DNA of 35,158 nt, from NCBI GenBank assembly GCA_016281825.1, contig JAEEJI010000199.1, forward strand, positions 1 to 35,158. Reading direction: 5' to 3'. The DNA comes from Muribaculaceae bacterium (GTDB lineage: Bacteria > Bacteroidota > Bacteroidia > Bacteroidales > Muribaculaceae). The position numbers and the translations under genes were made by a program. The notes under the pieces were generated by a model. The model was not told the origin of the DNA. It ran no database searches and was given only the letters and a program-made list of their open reading frames with translations. Shown one piece after another: positions 9,505 to 19,600 of the stretch (position 1 is the first letter of the stretch; each line of letters starts with the position of its first letter).

Positions 9505-10228
9505 CTACCTCCTTAAACGCATAATGTCGAACCGCACCGTCATCGGCATGGCGCAGGGCGAGCATGCCGTCAGACGCTACATCGACGATGGTTGCTGCAA
9601 ATGTCGTGCCATCCGGCGTAGCGAACGTATGTGGCTGACCGTCATGACGATAGAGTACTGACAAATAGTCGGTATGTAACGCCTGTGTACCCCGGTCGGC
9701 AAGGGCAGCAAGGTGTCGTTCCAGACGTTCACATACAAGGTGCATCACTTGATCCACGTCATGTTCGATGCCGGTAAGCAGTGCCAGTGAGGTGGGGTTG
9801 GGTGCGTAGGGGTCAAACTCACGCTGGTTGACATTGATGCCGATGCCGATAACCGAGTGAGCCACCATCCGCCCGTCAAGCGAGTTCTCGATGAGCATCC
9901 CGCATATCTTGCAATCCCCATGGTAGATGTCGTTGGGCCATTTGACCGTGATGCGCGCGCCTGAGAGTTCGGCGAGAACCTGCGCCACGGCCAGGGCCGC
10001 CGCCTCACTGATGCAGAACTGCTCGCGAGCAACGATGCCGGTGGGCTTGAACAAGTAGCTGAACGTGGCGTTCATACCAGGTTCGGCCAACCAGCGATTC
10101 CCCTTCTGGCCACGCCCGGCTGTCTGGCAGGGAGTGTACACGACAGTGCCTCCCGGCAATTCCCCAGCCACCGACAACAGATAACTATTGGTCGACCCGA
10201 CCTCATCCAACTTCACATATCGCATCAC
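9482..10228 (-). CDS. birA: Biotin--[acetyl-CoA-carboxylase] ligase
   Basis: VGSTNSYLL, TAGRGQKGNRW and KWPNDIYHGDCKICGMLIE motifs. Confidence 0.9.
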   Translation of the reverse strand: MMRYVKLDEVGSTNSYLLSVAGELPGGTVVYTPCQTAGRGQKGNRWLAEPGMNATFSYLFKPTGIVAREQFCISEAAALAVAQVLAELSGARITVKWPNDIYHGDCKICGMLIENSLDGRMVAHSVIGIGINVNQREFDPYAPNPTSLALLTGIEHDVDQVMHLVCERLERHLAALADRGTQALHTDYLSVLYRHDGQPHTFATPDGTTFAATIVDVASDGMLALRHADDGAVRHYAFKEVVAPLSPP

Positions 10229-10304
10229 TTCTTATTAAAATGGAAATTACTACCGCGATTCCCCCCTCTCCTACTGGAGAGGGGTAGGGGGGTGAGGCCG
10301 TATC

Positions 10305-10739
10305 TTAAGGCAATGTCATGGTGAGCAGGCGGGTGCCGTCATCGTTGACGGTGATGTCAACACGCACCATGTCGTCGGGCAGAAGCGAGTCGATGCGCTC
10401 AGGCCACTCAATTAGGCAGATGGCACCGCTGTCCAGATAGTCCTCGGTGCCAATTTCAATGGCTTCCTCTTCCTTCTCTAGACGGTAGCAGTCGAAGTGG
10501 TAAATCAGTTCGGCGGTGGTGTCGCTGCGATACTCGTTGATGATGGCGAACGACGGCGAACTGGTCATATCGCTCTCAACACCCAGCGCGCGGCACAAAG
10601 CGTTGATGAAAGTGGTCTTACCGGCACCCATCTCGCCGTAGAAAGCATAGACGGTGTAGTCGCCCATATGTGCCATGAACTCATGCGCGGCTGCGTCCAA
10701 AGCTTCGATGTTGGGGATGCTAATCTCAATCTTTTCCAT
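10305..10739 (-). CDS. tsaE: tRNA (adenosine(37)-N6)-threonylcarbamoyltransferase complex ATPase subunit TsaE
   Basis: P-loop GEMGAGKTTFI, SPSFAIINEY, HFDCYRL; the start at 10739 (MEKIEISIPN) is preferred over 10775. Confidence 0.88.
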   Translation of the reverse strand: MEKIEISIPNIEALDAAAHEFMAHMGDYTVYAFYGEMGAGKTTFINALCRALGVESDMTSSPSFAIINEYRSDTTAELIYHFDCYRLEKEEEAIEIGTEDYLDSGAICLIEWPERIDSLLPDDMVRVDITVNDDGTRLLTMTLP

Positions 10740-10797
10740 TGTGTAAAAAAAGGGGCTGTTGCCAGCCCCACCCATAAAATTATCAAACTATGAAAAA

Positions 10798-11478
10798 TTA
10801 TTCTCCAGCAAGCGCCTTTGCTCGCTCGATGTATTTGTCGCAGTTAACCTGGAAGGCCTGTGCATACTGGGGATAGTTGTCGCGAATGGTCTCGTAAATC
10901 TTGACCTCGTCGGCATACTTCTTGGTGGCGTGCAGAACGGTAGCCTTCTTGAGCATGAACGTCGGAGCGTAAAACTCGTTGTCGCCGGCCAACTTCACTG
11001 CCTTGTCAAAGGCGGCGATGGCCTTGTCATATTGCTTCTGGTTCACGTAGCAGTCACCCAGCAGAGACTGAGAAGCGGGACCAACGAGATTGCCGTCGGG
11101 ATCATATTTCTCCAGGTAGTCGGCGGCCTCTTTGTACTTGCCTTGCTCGTACAGCAGGATAGCGGCGTTCAGCGCAGCGCGCTCGGCGGGCTTGTTGCTG
11201 TAGGTGTCAAACACCTTCTCGTAGTCCTTCAGAGCGTTGATCGAGTCGCCCTGCAGAAGCTCCAGGTCTGCCTTGCCAATCAGTTCCTTCGCTTTGTTGA
11301 CATTGGGATTGTGGATGCCATAAACATAACCGGCTACCAGCAGAACGATGACGGCAGCGGCACCAAGGGCCCAATAGATGTACTTCTTGTTGTCTTCAAG
11401 ACGTTGTGCGGCGGTCGAGAGGGACTCATTCACCTCTTCGAGAGTAGTGCGCACGGGTTCGTTTTTCTTCTTTGCCAT
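10798..11478 (-). CDS. Tetratricopeptide-repeat protein with N-terminal transmembrane segment
   Basis: YWALGAAAVIVLLVAGYVYGI helix, then TPR-like repeats (ALKDYEKVFDTY, CYVNQKQYDKAIAAFDKAVKL). Confidence 0.8.
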   Translation of the reverse strand: MAKKKNEPVRTTLEEVNESLSTAAQRLEDNKKYIYWALGAAAVIVLLVAGYVYGIHNPNVNKAKELIGKADLELLQGDSINALKDYEKVFDTYSNKPAERAALNAAILLYEQGKYKEAADYLEKYDPDGNLVGPASQSLLGDCYVNQKQYDKAIAAFDKAVKLAGDNEFYAPTFMLKKATVLHATKKYADEVKIYETIRDNYPQYAQAFQVNCDKYIERAKALAGE

Positions 11479-11693
11479 TGTATTTATTATTACTGTTTTC
11501 GGTGTATGGTGTCGAAACGACTGGCAAAAGTACTAAAAACTTGACATACGGCAATTACTAATTGACAAATATTTTTAATTTTGGGCTATTTTTAGAGTTT
11601 TTTGCACCGAAAATGACCGCAATTCCGCTTTTTTGCAGTAACTTTGTCAACTCACTAGAGGCTTCTTCCTATAAGTCTCACTCCTAATCCCGT

Positions 11694-11779
11694 CCCCCAG
11701 TTCCCTAAAGAGGGGGACTTATTAAGTTGCACCATCATTGAGCCTCCCCCTCTCTAGGGGGGACTAAGGGGGGCTCCTA
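11694..11779. repeat. G/C-rich intergenic repeat copy
   Basis: CCCCCAGTTCCCTAAAGAGGGGG ... CCTCCCCCTCTCTAGGGGGGACTAAGGGGGGC. Confidence 0.65.
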
Positions 11780-11792
11780 CAAATTATTCAAT

Positions 11793-12335
11793 TTGAAAAC
11801 TCTGTGTCCACAATGCGGAAAAGAGCTGGATGTGTCGCTCGAGGAACTGTCGCTCCGCGACGGCTTGGTGGTGTGTCCACAATGCTTGACCTCCTATCAG
11901 GCGGTCGAGCAGGGCACGTTGGACCCGCCCACTGAAAAGCGCGGAGACACAATGACGGCATCGACTATGCACTTTTGCCCGCACTGCGGCGAGGGCATTG
12001 GCGACGGCATCAACTTCTGTCCCTATTGCGGAGGAAGTCTCCATGCGAACACTCGGGACACTAAGGCCAACCCAACCAAAACGGATGACAACCCCGATTC
12101 TCACCACAGACACGGCTCGCACGACAGAGGCACAACCCATCACAGGCGCGGTAGCAACGATGAAAAGGAACAGCAATTGTTCGACTGGAAACCCATCATT
12201 CCCAGTTACCGACTGGCGCAGGTCCGTCGGCATGAACCGGCGAGTTTGCGCTTCCAAGCATTCGCCATCGCTGTCATTATCGCATTGCTTGCACTGCTGG
12301 CCTTTATCATCTACCATGCCAGCCTGCTGCCATGA
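11793..12335 (+). CDS. Zinc-ribbon protein with C-terminal transmembrane helix (TTG start)
   Basis: CPQC/CPQC and CPHC/CPYC Cys pairs, hydrophobic C-terminus IAVIIALLALLAFIIYHASLL; the first codon at 11793 is TTG. Confidence 0.7.
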   Translation: MKTLCPQCGKELDVSLEELSLRDGLVVCPQCLTSYQAVEQGTLDPPTEKRGDTMTASTMHFCPHCGEGIGDGINFCPYCGGSLHANTRDTKANPTKTDDNPDSHHRHGSHDRGTTHHRRGSNDEKEQQLFDWKPIIPSYRLAQVRRHEPASLRFQAFAIAVIIALLALLAFIIYHASLLP

Positions 12336-12448
12336 TGGCAGTGCGATGGCGAGAAATGAGAAGCGAGACGCAAGGTTTCTTCGTAACTCATAGCCCGTAA
12401 TTCTCAATTCTTAATTCTCAATTCAAAATTCAAAGAAATTCGCTGTCA

Positions 12449-13993
12449 ATGAACAAAATAACCATACTCTGGGCCGATGATGAGATTGACCTCCTGCGGC
12501 CTCACATCATGTTCTTGAACAACAAAGGCTATGACGTCGTCACCGTAACCAACGGTCGCGACGCCCTCGACACGATTGAGGGGCAACACTTCGACTTGAT
12601 TATCCTTGATGAGAACATGCCGGGCATCAGCGGACTGGAAGCGCTGCAGCGCATCAAGATTGCACAACCCACAGTGCCTGTCATCATGATCACCAAGAGC
12701 GAGGAGGAGAACATCATGAACCAGGCCATCGGCAGCGAGATTGCCGACTACCTGATCAAACCCGTCAACCCCATGCAGATTCTGCTGAGCATCAAGAAGA
12801 ACCTGCACAGCACCGAGCTGGTGACCGAGAAAGTCGCAGGCGACTACCGTCAGGAATTCATGAACATCAGCCAGCAAATCAGTTCAGCCCAGACCATTGA
12901 CGACTGGTATGCGCTCTACAACACACTGGTGCGATGGGAACTCACACTCAGTGCCACCGACACAGGCATGGCCGACATGCTCAGGATGCAGAAGGAGGAG
13001 GCAAACAGCGCCTTTTGCAAGTTTGTGCGGCGCAACTACGAGACGTGGATGACAACCGACAACCATCCCCTGCGAAGCAACGACGTGTTTAAAAGCCGCG
13101 TGCTGCCCTTGCTAGACAAGGGCGAGAAGGTCTTCTTTGTGGTCATCGACAACTTCCGTCTGGATCAGTGGAAGACCATCAGTCCACTGCTGGCCGAGCA
13201 CTTCACCATCGAACAGGAAGAGCTCTATACCACCATTCTTCCCACGACGACACAGTATGCCCGCAATGCTATCTTCTCGGGTCTGATGCCCATAGATATC
13301 GAACGGATGTTCCCCGACCTATGGGTTGACGAGGACTCCGAGGAGGGAAAGAACGTCAATGAGGCACCACTTATACAGACCTTCTTAGACCGATATCGAC
13401 GCAAGGTGCGTTTCTCTTACAATAAGGTGAACGATATCGCTAGCGGTGAGAAGCTGCTGCAGAATTTTGCCTCGCTGAAGAATTTTGATCTGAATGTGGT
13501 GGTCATCAACTTTGTCGACATGATGTCGCATGCCCGCACCGAGAGCAAGATGATACGCGAACTTGCCAAGACCGACAGTGCATACCGCTCGCTCACCGAG
13601 TCGTGGTTCCGAACGAGCTATGCCATCGAACTGTTCAAACGCATGGCAGAGATGGGGTGGAAGGTGGTGGTCACTACCGACCACGGCACCATCCGCGTGG
13701 ACAATCCCGTGAAAATCATCGGAGACAAGAACACTAACAGCAACCTGCGATACAAACTGGGAAAGAACCTGAGCTACAACGCCAAACAGGTATATGAGAT
13801 TCTTAAGCCCCAGCGTTATGGACTGCCCGCTCCCAACGTGAGCACTGCATACGTGTTCGCCCTCAACCATGATTTCCTTGCCTACCCCAACAACTACAAC
13901 TATTATGTGTCCTACTACAGCGACACCTTCCAGCACGGTGGCATCTCCATGGAAGAGATGCTAGTGCCTCTCGTCACCCTCAACCCGAAGTAG
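12449..13993 (+). CDS. porX: PorX-like response regulator with PglZ domain (T9SS regulator)
   Basis: N-terminal receiver (WADDEIDLLRPHI, LIILDENMPGISG, MITKSEEE) followed by a PglZ/alkaline-phosphatase-like domain (FVVIDNFRLDQW, VTTDHGTIRV). Confidence 0.88.
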   Translation: MNKITILWADDEIDLLRPHIMFLNNKGYDVVTVTNGRDALDTIEGQHFDLIILDENMPGISGLEALQRIKIAQPTVPVIMITKSEEENIMNQAIGSEIADYLIKPVNPMQILLSIKKNLHSTELVTEKVAGDYRQEFMNISQQISSAQTIDDWYALYNTLVRWELTLSATDTGMADMLRMQKEEANSAFCKFVRRNYETWMTTDNHPLRSNDVFKSRVLPLLDKGEKVFFVVIDNFRLDQWKTISPLLAEHFTIEQEELYTTILPTTTQYARNAIFSGLMPIDIERMFPDLWVDEDSEEGKNVNEAPLIQTFLDRYRRKVRFSYNKVNDIASGEKLLQNFASLKNFDLNVVVINFVDMMSHARTESKMIRELAKTDSAYRSLTESWFRTSYAIELFKRMAEMGWKVVVTTDHGTIRVDNPVKIIGDKNTNSNLRYKLGKNLSYNAKQVYEILKPQRYGLPAPNVSTAYVFALNHDFLAYPNNYNYYVSYYSDTFQHGGISMEEMLVPLVTLNPK

Positions 13994-13998
13994 TGAGC

Positions 13999-14131
13999 AG
14001 TTAAGAGTTGATAGTTAAGAGTTGACAGATAAAAGATGGCAGCCAGTAGCATAACGCCCTGGCTGCCATCCACTATTATCTATAAACTATAAACTCTTAA
14101 TTCTTAACTCTTAACTCTTAACTCTTAATTA
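13999..14131. repeat. Period-7 tandem repeats flanking a terminator hairpin
   Basis: AGTTAAG/AGTTGAT/AGTTAAG/AGTTGAC at 13999-14028 and AACTCTT/AATTCTT/AACTCTT x3 at 14092-14126. Confidence 0.75.
14035..14070. terminator. Hairpin between convergent genes, likely terminator
   Basis: GATGGCAGCCAG...CTGGCTGCCATC perfect 12-bp stem. Confidence 0.65.
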
Positions 14132-16369
14132 TCTCCCCTGTCCCTGCTGGGCGCCGCCTTGCTGGTTGCCACCGGCACTGCTGCCACCCACCACGTCATT
14201 GTTGTCGATGGTTGCAGCGGTCTTCTTGACTTGTGCACGCAGCGAACCGAAGCGGTAACTCACCGAGATGCCGAACGAGCGAGCCGAGAAGGCATACTTT
14301 TGATGACCCGTGTAGTCGCCCTGCACATTGTCGGTCTCATAGTAGCTGTACTTGCCCGAGAAGGGGCGCTGGGCGTTCAGACGCACCGTGAGGCGGTCTT
14401 CCTTGAGGAACGAGCGCTGCAGACCGAAGCCGTAGAACCATGAGGTCTTGCCCTGTTGGTACAGGTCGTTGGCGCCACCTGTCCACTCGCCCACATTGGC
14501 TGTGAGGCGTAGCTTCCACGGCAACTGTTGAGTGACCTGGGCATAGAAGAACGATCCCCAGCCATCGTTGGTCAGATTCAGGTCACGGCTGCGCAAGCGG
14601 CCGTAGTTGACGTTGCCGTTGACCATCAGGCTCGTGCCGTCCACAATCTGCCATTGGGCGTAGCCACTGAGGTCAAACTGGCGGGTCGAGAGCGTGTTGG
14701 CATAGGTGGTGTGGTCCATGCCATCGCGGGTGAATTGCACACTGGTGATGCCATTGTTGCTGAAGCTATAGCCCGGCACGATGTTGAACGTGATCTTGGG
14801 GCTGATGAACATATAGGTCAGGCTCAGCGAGTAGTTGCGTGCGCTGCTCAACTGCGTGTTGCCATAGTTGCGCGTCGTCGGCGTCTCGATGATGGCGGGG
14901 TTGAGGTAGTTGATACCAGGACGGGCGATGCGTGTGGAGAAGGCCAACTTCAGGCTGTGCGCCATGTTGGGCTGGAAGCTCACGCTTGCGCTGGGCACCC
15001 AGTCGCTGAGGTCGGTGCTGAAGTTCTCCTTACTGCCGTCGGGATACTTGCCGCTGAGGTGGCTCCACTCGTAACGCAGCCCGGCGCGGGCCGACCACTG
15101 GTTCAGGCGGTAGGTGTAGCTGGCATAGGCGGCTCCCACCTGCGTCAGGTGGTTGAATCGCGTGATGGTGGGGTCGGTACCCTCGGCGTTGTAGGCAAAC
15201 GAGGTGTTGCTGCGGTTCATGCGATAGATATACTTCACTCCCGTCTCGATGGTGTTGTGCTGGGCAAAGGGGCGTGTCCAGTCAAATTGTCCCGTATGCT
15301 CCACAAAGGTCTCGCGGCCATGGTTGTAGGTGCCGGGATAGTCAACGGGCATGTTTTCGGTCTCCAGATAGCGGCTTTCGCTGTTCTGCTTGTTGCGCGA
15401 GGTCGAGAGCATATAGCTCAAGGTGAGCGCCTCGCCCTTGGTGCGGGTCTTGTGCTCATAGTCAAAGCGGCCGTTAAAATTATAGTAACTGCTCAAGGGC
15501 ACATTCGACACCTGACGATAGCGATACAGCAGATTGCCCGCGGCATCGGTGGCGCGCCAGTCAACATCACCTCCACCGGTGTAGTTATAGTAGAATCCGC
15601 CGAACGACAGCGACAACAGGTTGAGCGTGTCAATCTCAAGACTCGACTCGATGTTGCCATAGTGCACATTGACCTTCGCGTCGCCTTCGGTGTGGCTCAG
15701 CAACTGGTGCCCATCGTTATAGATGCGCTCCTCATCGCTGAACTGCTTGTTGGCGCGGCGGTTGCGCAGCTGTGTGCCATAGTTGATGCTTGTGGTCCAT
15801 CGTCCCACCTGTGTGGTGATGTAGGCGTTGGCGCCGGGCGACCCAGTATGGTCGATGCTGGCGCTCACGGTGCCCGTGATGCCTCCCATCTGACTGTTGT
15901 CATTGAGCACGATGTTCAGGATGGCGCCCACGCCCTCGGCATCATATTTCGCGCCAGGCTCGGTGATGACCTCGATGCGCTTGATCATGCTTGCGGGGAT
16001 GGCCTTCAGCACCTCCTTCGGATTGCTCGAGATGCCCGGGTCGGGGTGACCATTCTTGTAAATTTTAAAGTTCGTCGAACCCTTCACACGGATGTTGTCC
16101 TCGGCATCGACGGTGACCAATGGCACCTTGCGCAGCATCTCCAGCACGGTGCTGGTTTTGGCGTCGCCGTCGCCCTGCACGTCGTAGGACAGGCGGTCAA
16201 TCTCAGCCTTGACGAGCGGACGGATGGCTTTCACCTCCACCTCGCTCAGGTGTTTGAAGATGGTGTCATTCAGGATAGAGTCAAGCTCGGCCTCAGTGAA
16301 GACCGGCTCTTGTGCTGCTGCACTGAGTGCAGCAAATACAGCAACTGCGATAAGCAAGAATTTTCTCAT
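14129..16369 (-). CDS. TonB-dependent receptor-like outer membrane beta-barrel protein (PF14905-like)
   Basis: Signal peptide, plug-like region (VLEMLRKVPLVTVDAEDNIRVKGSTNFKIYKNG...IKRIEVITEPGAKYDAEGVGAILNIV) and barrel ending in SVSYRFGSLRAQVKKT plus a Gly/Gln-rich tail. Confidence 0.85.
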   Translation of the reverse strand: MRKFLLIAVAVFAALSAAAQEPVFTEAELDSILNDTIFKHLSEVEVKAIRPLVKAEIDRLSYDVQGDGDAKTSTVLEMLRKVPLVTVDAEDNIRVKGSTNFKIYKNGHPDPGISSNPKEVLKAIPASMIKRIEVITEPGAKYDAEGVGAILNIVLNDNSQMGGITGTVSASIDHTGSPGANAYITTQVGRWTTSINYGTQLRNRRANKQFSDEERIYNDGHQLLSHTEGDAKVNVHYGNIESSLEIDTLNLLSLSFGGFYYNYTGGGDVDWRATDAAGNLLYRYRQVSNVPLSSYYNFNGRFDYEHKTRTKGEALTLSYMLSTSRNKQNSESRYLETENMPVDYPGTYNHGRETFVEHTGQFDWTRPFAQHNTIETGVKYIYRMNRSNTSFAYNAEGTDPTITRFNHLTQVGAAYASYTYRLNQWSARAGLRYEWSHLSGKYPDGSKENFSTDLSDWVPSASVSFQPNMAHSLKLAFSTRIARPGINYLNPAIIETPTTRNYGNTQLSSARNYSLSLTYMFISPKITFNIVPGYSFSNNGITSVQFTRDGMDHTTYANTLSTRQFDLSGYAQWQIVDGTSLMVNGNVNYGRLRSRDLNLTNDGWGSFFYAQVTQQLPWKLRLTANVGEWTGGANDLYQQGKTSWFYGFGLQRSFLKEDRLTVRLNAQRPFSGKYSYYETDNVQGDYTGHQKYAFSARSFGISVSYRFGSLRAQVKKTAATIDNNDVVGGSSAGGNQQGGAQQGQGR

Positions 16370-16473
16370 AGCTTTTCTGTTAGTTCTACGTTTTTTCTAC
16401 TAGACGCATGCCCCAACCCGAAAGTTTCACAAAACACCGTTAAAAAATCAAAAACATCAAAATGATACATTCG

Positions 16474-16531
16474 GGGACGGTTCTTAATTGTATCATTTTT
16501 TACTTTTTTGATACAATTAAGAACCGTCCCC
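16474..16531. repeat. REP-like perfect inverted repeat
   Basis: GGGGACGGTTCTTAATTGTATCA - 12 nt loop - TGATACAATTAAGAACCGTCCCC, 23-bp perfect arms. Confidence 0.85.
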
Positions 16532-16565
16532 AATTATATCAAAAGAATCATCCCTTGGATGGTGT

Positions 16566-16604
16566 AAAAAGATGCCGCATGGCATCATCAGCACATGCGG
16601 CATC
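16566..16604 (-). terminator. Rho-independent terminator of the 2132-aa gene
   Basis: Minus strand GATGCCGCATG-12 nt-CATGCGGCATC followed by TTTTT, 30 nt past the stop codon. Confidence 0.8.
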
Positions 16605-16633
16605 ACAAAGAGCAAGTTACTATATAGTTTCTT

Positions 16634-19600
16634 TTATTTCATCACTTTCACCGTACTGGTTGTACCGTCGGTGTAGCGCGTGACGATGATGTTCACGCCT
16701 TCGAACGGGCGGTCGCTAACCTGACCCATGGCGTTGACATATTGCACGCTTTGTACTTCTCGGCTAGCATTGATGCTATTGACATCAGTGGTCGGGTTGA
16801 CATTGATCGTGAGTTTAAGCCATTGACTATGCCCTTTGGCAGTCATGCGAACAAGCATCGAGCGTTTGCCTTGCTGCTTGCCGATTACAGCCAAATTGTT
16901 GTCATCACCATCCTTGGTGACGGTCATCACATCGTCATCGACCTCGCCATCGAGATAGTAGCGCTCGCGGGCACCATTATCGGCATGGGCAAAGTAGGTG
17001 GCCAAATCAACCATGTTTTCGCCTACTGGTACATCCACCTCGGCTTCGCTGACATCGGGCATGCAACCCAGATCGTCCATGGCGAAGTAGCAGGGGGTGA
17101 GCAAGCCATAGGTGTTGGCCTCGCTGCCACTGAAGCTGAAACTCAGCTTGGTGACCTTACCCAGCGGTCGCAGGTCTACCCATTCCCAAGTGTCAAGGAT
17201 ATAACGGTTAGCCTCGTTGGCGCGATAGTCGCCCAGGTTGAATTCCACGCTGCGTGTCTCGCGGTCGGCAGTGGTGCCCGTGATGGTCAAGGTGAAGTAA
17301 GAGCCTGACTCGAACGCTGCCTCGCCATAGCCTTCGCCGGTGAGCATGTTCTGGTAAGCATAGGCCGTGTTGGTTACATACATACCCATAATCGAGTCGC
17401 CCTCGGCATTATTGGTCACCACGATGGACGGAGTTGAACCATACCAGTCTAATGGTGATGCAATCAGGTAGTTGCTTGCGCTATGACCCGCACCGTTGGC
17501 ATTGCGCCACTGGTCATTGAGGCTGCCATACTCGGTCGAGGTCTCATTGCTCAGTGCATAGCCATACCAGTATTCGTAGGCAGGCATGGAGCCCTGATCA
17601 AATGCGAACGAACCGCTGTAGAATACGTCGCTCTCCAGGTCGTAACACTGATCGTGCGAGTTCTCGGGCAAATAGTTGTCGTCAAACTCTGCCACAACCT
17701 GCTCTCCGCGGACAATCACGCCTGCCTTAGCGGTGACGCTTTGGCCGTCAGCACTAGTGACTTTCACGCGATAGCCCCAAGTGTACTCGGGCTGCACGGT
17801 GAGGGTGGCATCGGTACCCAGACTGTTGTTCATCTGGTCAGTCCACTCATAGGTGTAAGGCTCGTCACCGCCCGCTACAACAGGTGCGAGCGTTGCTTCG
17901 CCACCTGCCTCGATGGTGGCACCTGCCAGCGTTGCGGTCAGCGCAGGGATGTCGCGCAAGGTGGTGAACTCGATGCTCGCAATCGCACTCTCATTGCCCA
18001 GTGCGCTCACATTTAAGAAGTAGGCCTCATACTTGGTGTTCTCGTCCAAGCCGTCAAACGTGGTGGTTGCCTCTTGGCCAGCCATCACCGACTGCGGCGT
18101 ACCCGCCTTCAGCTCTTCGGCGGTTGGAGCTGCCTTGGCGCCCTCGGCCTTGACCACTTGGCTATAGAGCTTGCCGCTCACCGTCCATTGGGTCTTCACA
18201 TCGGCACTGTTGATGGTAAGGTTGGCGACCATAGGATAGCCCTCGGCCAACTCGGGAGTCTCCTCGCTGAGCTCGACAAACTCGTAGGCGCCAATGGTCG
18301 GGGTCTCGGTGTTGCGCTCCACGCCGTCGGCATCGACAGTGATAAAGTCAACGGGAAGGGCGGCGCATAGGTTGCCCTGCTGGCGCAGATGCAAGTCGAC
18401 CTCGCTCAAGAACTGAGCTTGCTCGGCGATGTTGCCACTATTGCCCTCCAGGGCATTGAGCGCGTCAACGTCGGTGTCAGTCAGCACGGTGGAACCATAG
18501 AAGGCATTGTTGACAAACTTCGCCTTGCCATTGGCATTGCTGTGCATCCACATCACAGTGCTGCTGGTGGTGTTCTGGAACAAATTGTTCTGCAACAAGA
18601 TGTTGTCAAACGACAACGGGTTACGGGTTGCAGTATAGAAGCAATAGCCTCCGTTGCCAGCGATGCGCACCGTGTTGTTGTAGAGCGAGATATTCTTGTT
18701 GTCGCAGTCTATTTCAATGCCCACGCTGCTGTTGCTGGGCGACTGCGTGATTGACACCACGTTGTTATAGACCAGAATCGGCTCGTTAGCAGTGCCGTAG
18801 CTCTCCATGCGCAACTCAATACCACCGCTGTAGTAGCTGGTCTCGTTGGTAATCTTGTTGCCGGCAATGACTGCCTTGCCGCGCACACGAGCGGCATCGA
18901 TGCCCCAGTAGCTGGTCTTTTGGGTTGTTGACTGGTAAATGGTGTTGTTCTCAATCACCATGTCGTCCTCATCATACACATAGATACCCTTGCTGCCGCA
19001 CTCGCTGATGGTGTTGCCACGCACGACGAGTCCCTTCTCGCGGCTGAGTGCCACATAGTTGGTGCCACCCAGGTAGAAACCGATGTAACCACCTTCAAGC
19101 AGGTTGTCCTCAAAGGTAGCATAGTCGTTGTTGTGGTTGTCTTCGTTCAGGCCGAAGGTCTTCACCAGGTTGATGCCGCTGTAGCCGCTGGTCACTGGCG
19201 TGGCCTTGACGTGCGTGTCGCGCAGGGTGAAGTGGTGCGAGCGGTCGTAGACGCACACCACATAGCTGTATTCGCTTTCGCGCGATGGGATGAAGCTCAT
19301 CTTCTCGAAGGTGACATAAGGCGTGTTCTCGACAAACACCACACCTTTCTTATAAGAAGAACTGCTAGGCAAATACTCGCTGCTGCCCGAACCGGTCACA
19401 ATCACCTTGTCACGGTCGCTGCTGAGACTAGTGAAGGTAATGGTGTTCTGTTCACTGACACCCGGTACATTGCTGAACCAGACGTTTTCGGCATAGGTGC
19501 CGTCCTCGACCTGGAAGGTGACTGCACCCTCGACACCGCCTTGCAGGGCCGTGGTGGCAGCGGCAAAGGTAGCATAGTGCGCGTTGTCGCTCGCGCCGAT

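Noticed and set aside
14528-16465. 645-aa plus-strand ORF opposite the TonB-receptor-like gene
   Set aside because: Shadow ORF: the minus-strand frame has a signal peptide and recognisable receptor motifs, while the plus frame has no recognisable domain and a biased (His/Val/Ala/Gly-rich) composition.
16474-16531. Terminator for the 2132-aa gene
   Set aside because: A better terminator with a minus-strand T-run lies closer to the stop at 16566-16604; the 23-bp inverted repeat fits a REP-like element better.
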